DNA from: Terrisporobacter glycolicus ATCC 14880 = DSM 1288
Lineage (GTDB): Bacteria > Bacillota > Clostridia > Peptostreptococcales > Peptostreptococcaceae
Reading direction: 5' to 3'
Assembly (NCBI RefSeq): GCF_036812735.1
Contig: NZ_CP117523.1
Span: forward strand, 2,480,001 to 2,544,000
Length of the DNA stretch: 64,000 bases
A program made the position numbers and the translations under genes. Shown here piece after piece: positions 35,073 to 44,427 of the stretch (the first letter of the stretch is position 1; every line of letters starts with the position of its first letter). The notes below the pieces were generated by a model, which saw only the letters and a list, made by a program, of their open reading frames with translations, searched no databases and was not told where the DNA came from.

Positions 35073-37136
35073 TTATAGCCACCTTTCATTAAATGTTACC
35101 GATGTTGACAAGTCAATATCATCGCTACTAACTTTTATCGTATTTTCTCCTACGTCTAATCCAAAGAACTGTGAGCCAATATCTACCGCATCAGGGTAAG
35201 GCTTATCATTTAAATAAACACTGTTGTTATAACAATCAATACTTATAACGTCTCCTTCTTCAAATTTTTTAACATTCTGATATGTTGACGTTTTAGGATT
35301 AAGGTTTTTAACAGTAACATGATTGATAGCCATATCACATGCTTTTTCTGACGTTTCGGCAAAAGTTCCAAAATACGCAACAATGTAAGCAAGATTACCC
35401 GTATTACTGCCACTTATTTTAACTTCTTTTTTGCTAAGTAATTGTTTTACTGTTTTACCATCTTTGATTTTGTAAACCCATGCTTTCCATTTGCCGTTTT
35501 TTCTTTGTATACCTAACTTTCCGTAGAACTTTTCCCACGGACCATACTTACCACTCAATAATGCATCTTTAGTTACAGTTAGCTTATCTCCTCCACCTTC
35601 GTATCGTGTAATTGTCTTAGGCGCAGGAGCTACAGTTTTATCCTTCAAGAAGTCTTGAGATCCAACTTGTATCAGTGGATAAGTAAACTCATACCATTCG
35701 TTATCATCATAAAGCCCTATTCTAAATAACTTTTCATTATTAGCAGTATATCCGTATAGCTCAACCATTCCCACTTTGTCATCGGCTGTATCTGGCTCAA
35801 TTTCATAGTCATAAAATGTATTTGATGCCGCAGTTAAATTAGCTACAGCTACATATCCCGAATGTCCCTTATACTTTTGAGCTAGCTTATAATAATAGCG
35901 TTCTTTCTTCTTGTCTGTAGGGTCAAGATACTTCTTACTAGTAATGCATCTAATTACTTGCCCTGTTTTTATAGTGCATTTGTCTTTAGAAGTTTTCTTG
36001 TAGGTACTTCTAATAGCAGTGCTTTTATGAGTTACAAAGTTCTTTCTAGTAGCAGTTACAGTGTTGCTACTCACACATTTTCTAAGATAATCCGTAGATA
36101 CATATGCAGTCTTGCCTTTATACTCTATCTTAGCCCAGTGCTTAGAGACAGAAGAAGGATATACCTTTGTGTTTTTCTTTAATGCTCCTACTCTTCTATA
36201 TCTAGTTCCTGGACCACTTCTAACGTTTAATGAGGTACATTTAACCTTGTAATAAGTTTTCTTAGAGCCACTTACAACTGTTTCAGTTTCATTATCTCCC
36301 GTATTTGGGTCTCCATTTTTACCTGGTGAATTATGTCTCATAACACACTCAACATAAAAATCCTTAACTTGAGCATTTAAGTTTTTTCTAGCACTTGTCC
36401 CATACCAGTTAGCACCAGAAGATTTACTTCCAAAGTCACCAGCCGTTATACCTGCTCCACTTTCAGTAACCGATAGAGTTCCATTTGTAGCCCTATCGCT
36501 ATCAACACTTGAACTTCCAACAATCCAGTCTGTAGTTTGTTCGCAGTTATCACTTAACACAGTTGATTTTTCTTTTATAGTTGTGTAAGCTAGATCGGGA
36601 TAAGTACCTACTAATATTTTCTTATGATTTGTCATGTTTTCAACTTGAACAAAATGACAATCTTGACTTAGCCCAATACCAATTACAGGGTGACAAATTG
36701 TATTTCCCTCATTAACACATTCTACAAGATAACTTCCGTCATATTGCTTGGCTTCCTCACTGTACGCAAAGGGCACATAACATATAAACTCAATTGTTAT
36801 TGTTCCAAAGCCGTCACAAATCTTATCTTCTTCATAGTCACCGTCTGGCACAGCAAAGAAAAAACGCCCGCTATCGTCTATATATAGCGGGCATTCTGAT
36901 TGAACATCTAAAGCACTTGATAATTCGTCCAATGCTTCTAAATATTCTTCCTCACTGGCTCTCTTAATATCTGCCTTAACCTTTATTGGCTTAGGGCCAT
37001 ATTTGAAGCCGTTATACTTTTCTCCATGTCTTGAAGATATATCTTTGGAGTAGTTAGTCCTTGAAGATATTAACGGTTTTTCTATACTAATTACATTTAA
37101 AATTTGTTCTAAATCAATATCATTAAAATTTAGCAT
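35073..37136 (-). CDS. Distal tail (Dit-like) protein with inserted SH3 and jelly-roll domains
   Basis: 687 residues. The N-terminal about 140 residues are a Sipho_tail/Dit ring domain (KYNGFKYGPKPIKVKADIK, DDSGRFFFAVPDG); the closing part (FFGLDVGENTIKVSSDDIDL) completes it. Between them sit a LamG-like jelly roll split around two bacterial SH3 modules (LNVRSGPGTRYRRVGAL near 300-345, AIRSTYKKTSKDKCTIK near 370-430). The inserts should bind the cell wall, making this an evolved Dit. Next to the tape-measure gene with no gap. Confidence 0.82.
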   Translation of the reverse strand: MLNFNDIDLEQILNVISIEKPLISSRTNYSKDISSRHGEKYNGFKYGPKPIKVKADIKRASEEEYLEALDELSSALDVQSECPLYIDDSGRFFFAVPDGDYEEDKICDGFGTITIEFICYVPFAYSEEAKQYDGSYLVECVNEGNTICHPVIGIGLSQDCHFVQVENMTNHKKILVGTYPDLAYTTIKEKSTVLSDNCEQTTDWIVGSSSVDSDRATNGTLSVTESGAGITAGDFGSKSSGANWYGTSARKNLNAQVKDFYVECVMRHNSPGKNGDPNTGDNETETVVSGSKKTYYKVKCTSLNVRSGPGTRYRRVGALKKNTKVYPSSVSKHWAKIEYKGKTAYVSTDYLRKCVSSNTVTATRKNFVTHKSTAIRSTYKKTSKDKCTIKTGQVIRCITSKKYLDPTDKKKERYYYKLAQKYKGHSGYVAVANLTAASNTFYDYEIEPDTADDKVGMVELYGYTANNEKLFRIGLYDDNEWYEFTYPLIQVGSQDFLKDKTVAPAPKTITRYEGGGDKLTVTKDALLSGKYGPWEKFYGKLGIQRKNGKWKAWVYKIKDGKTVKQLLSKKEVKISGSNTGNLAYIVAYFGTFAETSEKACDMAINHVTVKNLNPKTSTYQNVKKFEEGDVISIDCYNNSVYLNDKPYPDAVDIGSQFFGLDVGENTIKVSSDDIDLSTSVTFNERWL

Positions 37137-40100
37137 CTAACTATCTCCTTTTTTTCTTTTGTTTCTTTCATCGCTTTTAGCAATGTGTTTTCGTACTGGC
37201 TCTGCAACAACTTCAATTATTTCTTTCTCGCCTATAATAGTTTTCATTATATTAGGTCTTGAGCTTAAAGCTTCCCCTAGTCTTTCTATATCCTCATTAT
37301 TTAATCTAGCTTCGGTTGTATTGTAACTTTTAATATTGCTCGTTGAATTAGCATTAGCGCTTACATATATTCTAGACATCTCTGCATTTACAGCAGATTT
37401 CATTCTATTATTAAGCCCTTGAATCTGATTCATAGCAGTTTTGTATAGTTCAGGAGTTTTATTTTTAATACCAACACCAAGTCCCTCTGCATAGAACTCA
37501 CCATATTCAGTAGTTACCTTTGAAGGAGAATTTATTTTAGCTACACTTTTTACTATTGCATTGACTTGAGCAACCATACTTCTTGCTGCGCTGACAGCGC
37601 TTGATGTCCCACTCCTAATACCACTAGCCAACCCAGTAGCTATATATCTTCCTGCCTCTTGAGATTGAACTCTAGCTACATTTTTTATACTTATCATTTG
37701 AGTCGTAAATGCATTTCTTGCTTCTCTTGATTGAGTACTTACTACTTTCTTCATGCTTATCATTTGAGTTGTTACAGCATCTCTAGCCTCTTTACTTTGA
37801 GTACTAGCAACTTTTCTAAGGCTTATGAATTGAGTTGTAAACGCATTTCTAGCTTCTGTTGACTGTGTTCTTGTAACGTTTTTAAGACTTATCATCTGTG
37901 TAGTCCCAATATTTCTAAGTCCAGATAAGCTTGTTTTACATCCATTATACATATCTGTCATAGATTGTTTACCTACACTAGCAAGACTTGTAAACGAAGT
38001 TCTCATACCGTTATACATTTGAGAAGCTGATTGAGTTCCTACTTCTGCTAATTTTGAAAATGATGTTTTAGCGCCATTATACATATTCGTTGCTGATTGC
38101 TGTATTTCTTTAGTTGCATCTTGTATAGATGTTATAGCTCCGTCTTTTGCTCCATTAACTACCTTTTCTCCTACTTTTTTCCCTTCATTTTCTATTTCTG
38201 CTGCATCTGCTTTTGGAGTTATAGCAGATAATAAATCTTCAAACCAGTCTTTTAAAGATTTTGTACCTGCATAATCTTCTTTTGCCCCAGAAAAACCAAG
38301 AGGTGAATTCCCAGAATCCTCAGCTTTAGTTGTAGCGTTTCCAGTTTCCATAGCACCTAATACTATTTGCGGTATTAGATTAATTTTAACTTTCCACTCT
38401 AACTTTTTAGTTTCAAGATACACCTTTACTGCTTCATTTGTTGCTTTGTATAAAGCATCACCTATATCACCTTTATTCTTGTCAAATGACTTCGATAAGC
38501 TATCTATTATACTTATAGCTGCATCACCTAAATCAGGAGCATTTTTACTTATAAACTCAGCACCTTGTTTTACAGCACTATCTAGTGCACCACTAATACT
38601 TTTTTTATTACCAGTTATACCTTTACATATATTTTTAAGCAATGAACTACCAGCATCAAAAAGTTTAGGTCCTTGTTTAACCACAAAACTCTCAATACCT
38701 TTAAAAGCATTTGACATTATCTTAGGTATATTTTTAAATTCACTTTTTAATCCCTTAGTAAATTTTGTAACAGCTCCATCTACATCTCCATTAAGAAGTA
38801 AAGTTGCACTTTCAGCCATTAAGTCGCAAAATTTACCTAAAGCAGGAGCACATTCACTCATTATAGATAGGCCTAAACCACTAAGAGCGGAACCTAATCT
38901 CATAATAGAACCTTTTAATGACTCATCTATTATCTTCTGTGCTTTTTCTGCTGCACTTTGAGTTTCTTCTATTGCTTTAATTGTTTTATTGAACTCATTT
39001 GGAGTAAGAGCACATAGCTCATTAATTTCTTCAATTGAACCTGCTAGATCTAATCCTGTTAATATAGCTTCTCTTTCTGCATCTGTTTTATCTCTCAATG
39101 AAGTAACTATATTTTTAAGTGACTTGTCGTAATTTAATGAGTTATCATCATTTTTTACTAATTCTATACCGTATTTTTTCATCAATACTTTTTGTTCCTC
39201 AGTAGCATTGTTCAACTTATTAAATACAGTAAATAAATTTTCAATATTTCCACTTGTTACTTTACCATCTTTGCCTAATAGAGAAATTGACTTAGTTAAA
39301 TCTGTAGAACTTATATTAAGAGCATCTGCCATATCCTTCGATTCAGTAAATACATTATGTAATTCGTCCAACCTCTTAGCAGTTTGTTCTTCTGTCATTC
39401 CTGCCTTTTCACATTCTTTCTTCCAATAAGTCATAGACTCGGTAGAACCTTCAATGGCAGTTTTTAAATTTTTATAATCGCTTTCACTAGCATTTATAAT
39501 CGCAAGTCCACCAGCCATGCCAGTTTTACCAAAAAGATTTTTAGCAGCTTCTGCTTGTTTTTTAAGAGGCAAACTACTTAGGCTTTTTCTTAAATTCTGC
39601 ATAGTGGCATCTAAGTCAACAGAGCCGTCATTTGTTTCCTTCATTGAAATTCCATATTTTTTCATGGTTGTAGCTGCTTTATCTGTTGGAGATGCTAAAT
39701 TTGTAAGCATAGTTCTAAGAGAAGTACCACTTATACTAGCTTTAATACCCACATTTGCAAGTAATCCAGTTGCTAAAGCTAAATCTTCAAATTGTACACC
39801 TAAACTTCCAGCTATGGGAGCGACATATGTCATTGTTTCTCCCATCATTTCAACAGTAGTGTTACTTTTTGTAATAGTAGCAGCAAACATATCTACCATA
39901 TCTCCACAGTCTGTCGCACTCATTCCCATTGCTGTAATTGTATCTGTTACTATGTCTGATGTAGTACCTAAATCCGCTGAACCTATCTGAGCTAGTCTAA
40001 GTACAGAAGGTAATCCATCCATAGACTCTTTTGCACTCCATCCAGCCATAGCCATGTATTTAAGACCTTCTGCTGCATTAGTTGCTGTAAACTGAGTTTC

Positions 40101-40538
40101 TCTACCTAGCTTAGCTGTAACATCTAATAGTTGCTTAAATTCTTCTTTTGTAGCTCCAGATATAGCTTCTACCTCTTTCATTGTTGAATTATAAGAAGTA
40201 TATTCAGAAATAACATCATTAATCGATGTCGGAAACTGTCCTATCTGTGCGAGAGAATCCCATATCTGCTTTCCTACATCAAGTGCTATTGAACCTATAC
40301 TAGATAAAGCGCCTCCTACTTCTTTAAGTGCAGTAGTTCCTAATTGATGAAAAGCTTTAAATCCAGCAACTAAAGCACTTACTCCTAAAGTCGCTGTTTT
40401 TGCTGTTGGGGATATTTTAGAAAATTGATCTAGTAAACCTTTTAATCCTTTATTTGCAATGCCACTAAGCTCTTTAATTCCTTGTTCTATTCCTTTACTA
40501 TCCAAGGCGGTATCTATAATAATTTGACCATCACTCAT
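37137..40538 (-). CDS. Tail tape-measure protein
   Basis: 1133 residues. The TP901-type core lies at about 130-350 (ATKEEFKQLLDVTAKLGRET, GLKYMAMAGWSAKESMDGLP). Hydrophobic helices lie near 45-90. Between about 815 and 970 come repeats of 18-20 residues: NMYNGAKTSFSKLAEVGTQS types and then TQSREARNAFTTQMISMKKV types, which set the length of the rod. The C-terminal INSPSKV is a common tape-measure element. Length of the protein predicts the tail length. Confidence 0.93.
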   Translation of the reverse strand: MSDGQIIIDTALDSKGIEQGIKELSGIANKGLKGLLDQFSKISPTAKTATLGVSALVAGFKAFHQLGTTALKEVGGALSSIGSIALDVGKQIWDSLAQIGQFPTSINDVISEYTSYNSTMKEVEAISGATKEEFKQLLDVTAKLGRETQFTATNAAEGLKYMAMAGWSAKESMDGLPSVLRLAQIGSADLGTTSDIVTDTITAMGMSATDCGDMVDMFAATITKSNTTVEMMGETMTYVAPIAGSLGVQFEDLALATGLLANVGIKASISGTSLRTMLTNLASPTDKAATTMKKYGISMKETNDGSVDLDATMQNLRKSLSSLPLKKQAEAAKNLFGKTGMAGGLAIINASESDYKNLKTAIEGSTESMTYWKKECEKAGMTEEQTAKRLDELHNVFTESKDMADALNISSTDLTKSISLLGKDGKVTSGNIENLFTVFNKLNNATEEQKVLMKKYGIELVKNDDNSLNYDKSLKNIVTSLRDKTDAEREAILTGLDLAGSIEEINELCALTPNEFNKTIKAIEETQSAAEKAQKIIDESLKGSIMRLGSALSGLGLSIMSECAPALGKFCDLMAESATLLLNGDVDGAVTKFTKGLKSEFKNIPKIMSNAFKGIESFVVKQGPKLFDAGSSLLKNICKGITGNKKSISGALDSAVKQGAEFISKNAPDLGDAAISIIDSLSKSFDKNKGDIGDALYKATNEAVKVYLETKKLEWKVKINLIPQIVLGAMETGNATTKAEDSGNSPLGFSGAKEDYAGTKSLKDWFEDLLSAITPKADAAEIENEGKKVGEKVVNGAKDGAITSIQDATKEIQQSATNMYNGAKTSFSKLAEVGTQSASQMYNGMRTSFTSLASVGKQSMTDMYNGCKTSLSGLRNIGTTQMISLKNVTRTQSTEARNAFTTQFISLRKVASTQSKEARDAVTTQMISMKKVVSTQSREARNAFTTQMISIKNVARVQSQEAGRYIATGLASGIRSGTSSAVSAARSMVAQVNAIVKSVAKINSPSKVTTEYGEFYAEGLGVGIKNKTPELYKTAMNQIQGLNNRMKSAVNAEMSRIYVSANANSTSNIKSYNTTEARLNNEDIERLGEALSSRPNIMKTIIGEKEIIEVVAEPVRKHIAKSDERNKRKKGDS

Positions 40539-40571
40539 ACATTTTCACCTCCTTGTTTTTAGGCATAATAA

Positions 40572-40597
40572 AAGCACCTACTAAAAAGTAAGCGCTT
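40572..40597 (-). terminator. Terminator of the tail moron
   Basis: Minus-strand AAGCGCTTACT, TTTT loop, AGTAGGTGCTT (two G-T pairs), then TTATTATG. Located between the moron stop and the tape-measure start. Confidence 0.65.
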
Positions 40598-40611
40598 AAT
40601 TTAAAATCTAT

Positions 40612-41238
40612 TTAATTGTTAACCACTCCAGTTATGCTATTTCCACAATAAGGCTCTGGAAAACACATAGAGCAAAATCTTATACTTTTATATTTTTCTA
40701 TCTGATTTAATTCATTGATATCTACTTCTTGAACATCTAATTTACTTCCAAGTGACTCTTTTTTACAAAACAAACAATCATAGTCTTTGTGAACATGTCC
40801 GCCATATATTTCGGAACCATTATAAAATGATGCATACACACTCATATTCGATATATCTATTTTGTCAGTCACTTTTTCAGTAGATTCAGTTTCAACTGCT
40901 TTACTTTGTAGTTCATCATTTTCTTCTTCGAGATTTGTAACTTTACTTTCTAATTCTGCTTTTTCTTGCGTTAATGTTTTTAATTGTTCTCGATAAGTAT
41001 CTCTCTGACTACTAGCTCCACAGTATGCAATAAAGAAAAAAATAACCATTACTATTAATATCTTTTCACGTCCAGTTAATTTATTACTTAACCTTTTCTT
41101 CGGTATTTGTTTTCCTTCCTTTTCATCCATGATTTCCCCTATTGTTTTTACCGTATTTTGTTCCTTTTTAATATCACTTACTGATTTTCCATCTACTTTG
41201 CTTTCAAAATCGAAAAATTTCTTAAATGAACTTTTCAT
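40612..41238 (-). CDS. Cys-rich membrane moron protein
   Basis: 208 residues: a charged cytoplasmic N-terminus (1-65), one membrane helix (ILIVMVIFFFIAYCGA), a coiled coil (KTLTQEKAELESKVTNLEEE) and a C-terminal Cys/His region with HVHKDYDCLFCKKES and RFCSMCFPEPYCG, likely a metal-binding fold outside the cell or in the membrane-proximal space. Not a tail component by type. It sits between tail chaperone and tape-measure genes with its own promoter-like box and terminator, so it can be expressed from the lysogen. Function unknown; superinfection control is one idea. Confidence 0.7.
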   Translation of the reverse strand: MKSSFKKFFDFESKVDGKSVSDIKKEQNTVKTIGEIMDEKEGKQIPKKRLSNKLTGREKILIVMVIFFFIAYCGASSQRDTYREQLKTLTQEKAELESKVTNLEEENDELQSKAVETESTEKVTDKIDISNMSVYASFYNGSEIYGGHVHKDYDCLFCKKESLGSKLDVQEVDINELNQIEKYKSIRFCSMCFPEPYCGNSITGVVNN

Positions 41239-41254
41239 ATAATCCCCTCCCTAT

Positions 41255-41273
41255 ATACTGTAATAGTATTATA
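41255..41273 (-). promoter_or_regulatory. Candidate moron promoter with palindrome
   Basis: Minus-strand TATAAT (41268-41273) 30 bases before the moron ATG, overlapped by ATACT-ATTAC-AGTAT (41255-41269). No good -35 box. Confidence 0.35.
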
Positions 41274-41285
41274 GCGAAATCATTT

Positions 41286-41936
41286 TTACAACAGATTCTT
41301 TATATCTTTACCAGCTCTAAGAGCTTCATTTATAGCATCAACTTTTTCTTTCTCTTCCTTACTTATCTTAGTAGGTATTTCATATAAAGCCTTCATATTT
41401 TTATAAAATTCTTTTTCATCTTTATCTTTCACTTTGCTTAGATCTATACTTCTATAATTTAATATCTTAGAGAATTTACAATTTTCATTTAAAGAATTAA
41501 ATAATGCTCTAAATTTCCACCAATGTAAATATTCTATATCTTGTAAATCTATATTGAATTGCTCTAAAAATGCTGAATATATATATTCTTGGTCGAAGTC
41601 ATAATCATAAATATTTTTACTACTACTTGATGAGTAACTTTTTTTACTTCCTACGACTTCGTGTTCTTCTCTACCACACCTATAAAACCAAAGTAATTTA
41701 TCTGTAGCTTCATCTTTATTATTCATGTTATTTATAATATATCTTAAATGCCTATTTTCCTCATTGTCATAATAAAGATTTATAGCTAACTTTGATTTTT
41801 CATCTTCTTCTATTTCTTTATCTAGCATCATTTTTTCAAATAAAATACCAGTGCGAAAGTCTGTATTAATAACAAACTTCGCACCAGCTATATTAACTAA
41901 ATTAGGTAATTTATCAATAAGTATATTACACTCCAT
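41286..41936 (-). CDS. Bacteriophage Gp15 family protein (tail assembly chaperone)
   Basis: 216 residues. NTDFRTGILFEKMMLD, LLWFYRCG, YSAFLEQFNIDLQDIEYLHW and WKFRALFNSL are typical of the Gp15 family (PF06854), the downstream partner of the tail-assembly chaperone pair. Its ATG is in the same frame as the upstream gene, just after that gene's TAG and one sense codon, and has no clear ribosome site of its own. Coupled re-start or read-through is likely. Confidence 0.8.
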   Translation of the reverse strand: MECNILIDKLPNLVNIAGAKFVINTDFRTGILFEKMMLDKEIEEDEKSKLAINLYYDNEENRHLRYIINNMNNKDEATDKLLWFYRCGREEHEVVGSKKSYSSSSSKNIYDYDFDQEYIYSAFLEQFNIDLQDIEYLHWWKFRALFNSLNENCKFSKILNYRSIDLSKVKDKDEKEFYKNMKALYEIPTKISKEEKEKVDAINEALRAGKDIKNLL

Positions 41937-41939
41937 AAC

Positions 41940-42296
41940 CTACATTTTCTTTCTTCTTTGAGCTCTATTTGGAGAATATTTATTTACTCTATTCTTCATA
42001 CCCTCAACTTGAGTATTAGCATTTGCTATAACTTGTTCAAGCGCATCTAAACATATTCTTAAATTTACCTTGTCCCCAAATACATCTTTGTCAGTACCTT
42101 CACCAAATATATCGTTGAAAAACTTAAAAACTAATTTACATTGTTCTCTTATTATTTGAGATGTACTCGCATTATCTTCTAACGATTCATTTCCTTGTAT
42201 AACCTCTTTTAATGCATCCTCATATTTTTCAGATGTATCTACATCATACACATCAAAGTCTAATTCAATTTCTTCATTGTTAATTTTTAATATCAT
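41940..42296 (-). CDS. Tail assembly chaperone, DUF6673-like
   Basis: 118 residues: a strand-rich start (LKINNEEIELDFDVYDVDTS), a helical body with FKFFNDIFGEGTD and VFGDKVNLRICLDALEQVI, and a basic tail (NRAQRRKKM). By position between major tail protein and Gp15 it is the first chaperone of the pair that coats the tape measure. It ends ATG-TAG-GTT-ATG in frame with Gp15. Confidence 0.72.
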   Translation of the reverse strand: MILKINNEEIELDFDVYDVDTSEKYEDALKEVIQGNESLEDNASTSQIIREQCKLVFKFFNDIFGEGTDKDVFGDKVNLRICLDALEQVIANANTQVEGMKNRVNKYSPNRAQRRKKM

Positions 42297-42316
42297 AATT
42301 ATTTAATCCTCCTAAA

Positions 42317-42817
42317 TTATGCTGGTGTTAATTCACTATCAGCAGTAAAAGTCAAAGTGCTTGTATTGAACTCACCTAATACAGGGTCACCTACAGCATT
42401 AAGATTGCCTGTTAATTCAAGTATTTCTCCGCCATCACCTTTTTTATCTGATATTTCAACACTAACTTTAAACTTTCTAGCCTTGTATGTATTCGCTTTG
42501 CTTTCAACAGGGCTATATAAATCAGCTTTTACATAATCTCTTTCTGCATCTACTCCTGTCTTACTATCTCTAGCTACTGACCATAAATCCATTATTGTAG
42601 CTTCGTCCTTTATCATTTCTGCAGTAAAAGGAAATTTTCTTTTATACCCCTTTACCGTAGAAGAAGATGTTTTATTATGTATATAAGTCTTTTCATCCAT
42701 CTCTGCTCCGGGACTTTCATCAAGAGCAGTATATCCAGCTCCCATGAATATATAAGTTCCTTCTGTTCCAGCTTTCTTTAAATAATCAGCTTCCATATAT
42801 CTAAATATTGTTTGCAT
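42317..42817 (-). CDS. Major tail tube protein
   Basis: 166 residues, the usual length of a siphophage tail tube subunit, with PGAEMDEKTYIHNKTSSSTV, YKRKFPFTAEM and a closing NAVGDPVLGEFNTSTLTFTA. It forms stacked rings around the tape measure. Gene order tail terminator - tube - chaperones - tape measure is the classical one. AGGAG lies 11 bases before the ATG. Confidence 0.85.
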   Translation of the reverse strand: MQTIFRYMEADYLKKAGTEGTYIFMGAGYTALDESPGAEMDEKTYIHNKTSSSTVKGYKRKFPFTAEMIKDEATIMDLWSVARDSKTGVDAERDYVKADLYSPVESKANTYKARKFKVSVEISDKKGDGGEILELTGNLNAVGDPVLGEFNTSTLTFTADSELTPA

Positions 42818-42820
42818 ATA

Positions 42821-43264
42821 TTAACTCACTCCTTTATCTTGAAAATATTCTATCCTACATTGTATCTGATACCTACATTTATCCATTTGCATATCCATGA
42901 TTTCACCAGTATAACCAGTAGTAAGAGTCTCTATTTTTCTTACTGTTTTTCCTTCTCCTAGATCAGGAAGTTTTCTTAATCTATTTTGTTGCTCTATCCA
43001 TTTTGAAAAGAGTTCATAAAACCCTATGTTTTCTAAGTTTTGAAAAGCATCTTGGCCATAAGCTTCTCGGCTTGAAAATACAAATAAGAATTGTCTTATA
43101 CTTGAACCATCTACATATCTTCGAACTATTGGTGTAGCTGGAATACTTTCAATTGAATAACTATTAGTATTTTCACCTAGGTAATCAACATTAATGCCCC
43201 TACTAAATTCACTTAAATAGGGGCATTCTTTAATATAATTTCTTATTGCTTCTAAAATTGTCAT
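42821..43264 (-). CDS. Tail terminator / minor capsid protein (PF12691-like)
   Basis: 147 residues: VDYLGENTNSYSIESIPATP, RQFLFVFSSREAYGQDA, IENIGFYELFSKWIEQQNR-like pattern and YQIQCRIEYF. Family of phage proteins that close the tail end below the connector. Its start overlaps the previous gene by 4 bases (ATGA). Confidence 0.75.
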   Translation of the reverse strand: MTILEAIRNYIKECPYLSEFSRGINVDYLGENTNSYSIESIPATPIVRRYVDGSSIRQFLFVFSSREAYGQDAFQNLENIGFYELFSKWIEQQNRLRKLPDLGEGKTVRKIETLTTGYTGEIMDMQMDKCRYQIQCRIEYFQDKGVS

Positions 43265-43617
43265 TTAGATTTTCCTCCGCAGAATTTTGCAACAGAACTT
43301 ACAAGTTCCGGACCTTTATCTGCCATCATTCTTTTATCCCACATCTTTCCTCTCAAAGGAGGGTGGCCATAGTTAAGTGGTTTACCTAGTTTACTAACTC
43401 CGTAGTATTGATATCTAGCATAAATAGACGGATAAATTACGCTCTTTGTATTAACTACTGCTGTATTTTTAAGCGGGCCTTCTTGAAACGGTACATAAGG
43501 ATCACAAAATTTTTTTACTTGACTAGATAAAAACTTTTGTCCCTCTCCATTTTCTTGTAGCCTTCTAGCAGTTAAAATCTTTTGCAAAGGTTCCATTTTT
43601 AATTTTACTTTAGCCAT
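43261..43617 (-). CDS. Minor capsid / tail completion protein (Minor_capsid_2-like)
   Basis: 118 residues: KKFCDPYVPFQEGPLKNTA, YARYQYYG, NYGHPPLRGKMWDKRM. The PYVP...G.L and ARYQYYG motifs are typical of Minor_capsid_2 / HK97 gp10-like head-tail completion proteins. It overlaps both neighbours by a few bases within the head-tail junction operon. Confidence 0.8.
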   Translation of the reverse strand: MAKVKLKMEPLQKILTARRLQENGEGQKFLSSQVKKFCDPYVPFQEGPLKNTAVVNTKSVIYPSIYARYQYYGVSKLGKPLNYGHPPLRGKMWDKRMMADKGPELVSSVAKFCGGKSK

Positions 43618-44054
43618 TACTTAGCACCTACCTTCCAATGCCTTAATTTCTCACTACAGTAATCATTTATACTTATACTAGTTATATTAACAACATCATC
43701 ATATGAGTTTTCTAAATAAGCTATATTATTAGGCTTTCTACCTGTCAATTCAAAATCTATGATACCTTTAACTATTTTATCATCATTGTTAAAAGTAAAA
43801 TATTTCTCTTTCTCAGCTTCACTTAGTTTTTCATATTCTTTAGGCCTCACATAGATTTTATCTTCTATATCTGCATTAAATGGTATGTATATGTTATAAG
43901 CATTATCATTTGCTAATAAATCTTTACTAGCTGAACTTAAAGCTCTTTTCCCTTGAAAACTTACACCTCTTATATATGTTCTCCTATATTTTAATGCATC
44001 ACTAGTTTTATCATAATAAGCATTATATAAAGTTATATTTTCATTAAACTTCAT
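43617..44054 (-). CDS. Head-tail junction protein, DUF6751-like
   Basis: 145 residues: ITLYNAYYDKTSDALKYRRT, NAYNIYIPFN, PKEYEKLSEAEKEKYFTF, FELTGRKPNNI. The family stands in the second slot of the head-tail connector genes in Gp15-type phages. It shares 1 base with the next gene. Confidence 0.7.
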   Translation of the reverse strand: MKFNENITLYNAYYDKTSDALKYRRTYIRGVSFQGKRALSSASKDLLANDNAYNIYIPFNADIEDKIYVRPKEYEKLSEAEKEKYFTFNNDDKIVKGIIDFELTGRKPNNIAYLENSYDDVVNITSISINDYCSEKLRHWKVGAK

Positions 44055-44416
44055 ATTCCAACACCCCTAAATAAAAGACATGTAGAAGCTAAATACATTT
44101 TGGCTACATTATATAATCGTCTAGTTTCAGAAGCTTTAGCATCTTCATTTATATGATAGCTAACAGAATAATCACCTATTTTTTCTTGAGTAACAACACC
44201 ATTTTCTTTTTCTTTATCTATTTTATATTTTTCATTTATTACAACACATACAGCTTTATAAACGCCGGTAGGTATACTTTCAAGACTATGTATTCTGTTT
44301 AATGTTATACAATCTATAAAATCCCACGCAAATCCAATTAAGTCATTGAAGCTTTCTTCGGGTATGGATTTACCCTTAGAAAACTCTGTATATTCAAGAT
44401 AAGTTACATATTCCAT
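44051..44416 (-). CDS. Head-tail connector (gp6-like)
   Basis: 121 residues, mostly helical, with SFNDLIGFAWDFIDCITLNR and VYKAVCVVINEKYKIDK, like DNA-packaging connector proteins that follow capsid genes. The start ATG overlaps the upstream frame's spacer by none; it follows the coiled-coil gene by 11 bases. Confidence 0.7.
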   Translation of the reverse strand: MEYVTYLEYTEFSKGKSIPEESFNDLIGFAWDFIDCITLNRIHSLESIPTGVYKAVCVVINEKYKIDKEKENGVVTQEKIGDYSVSYHINEDAKASETRRLYNVAKMYLASTCLLFRGVGI

Positions 44417-44427
44417 ACCCTCAGCCC

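Noticed and set aside
37660-38110. Tandem DNA repeats
   Set aside because: They encode the 18-20-residue repeats in the tape-measure protein.
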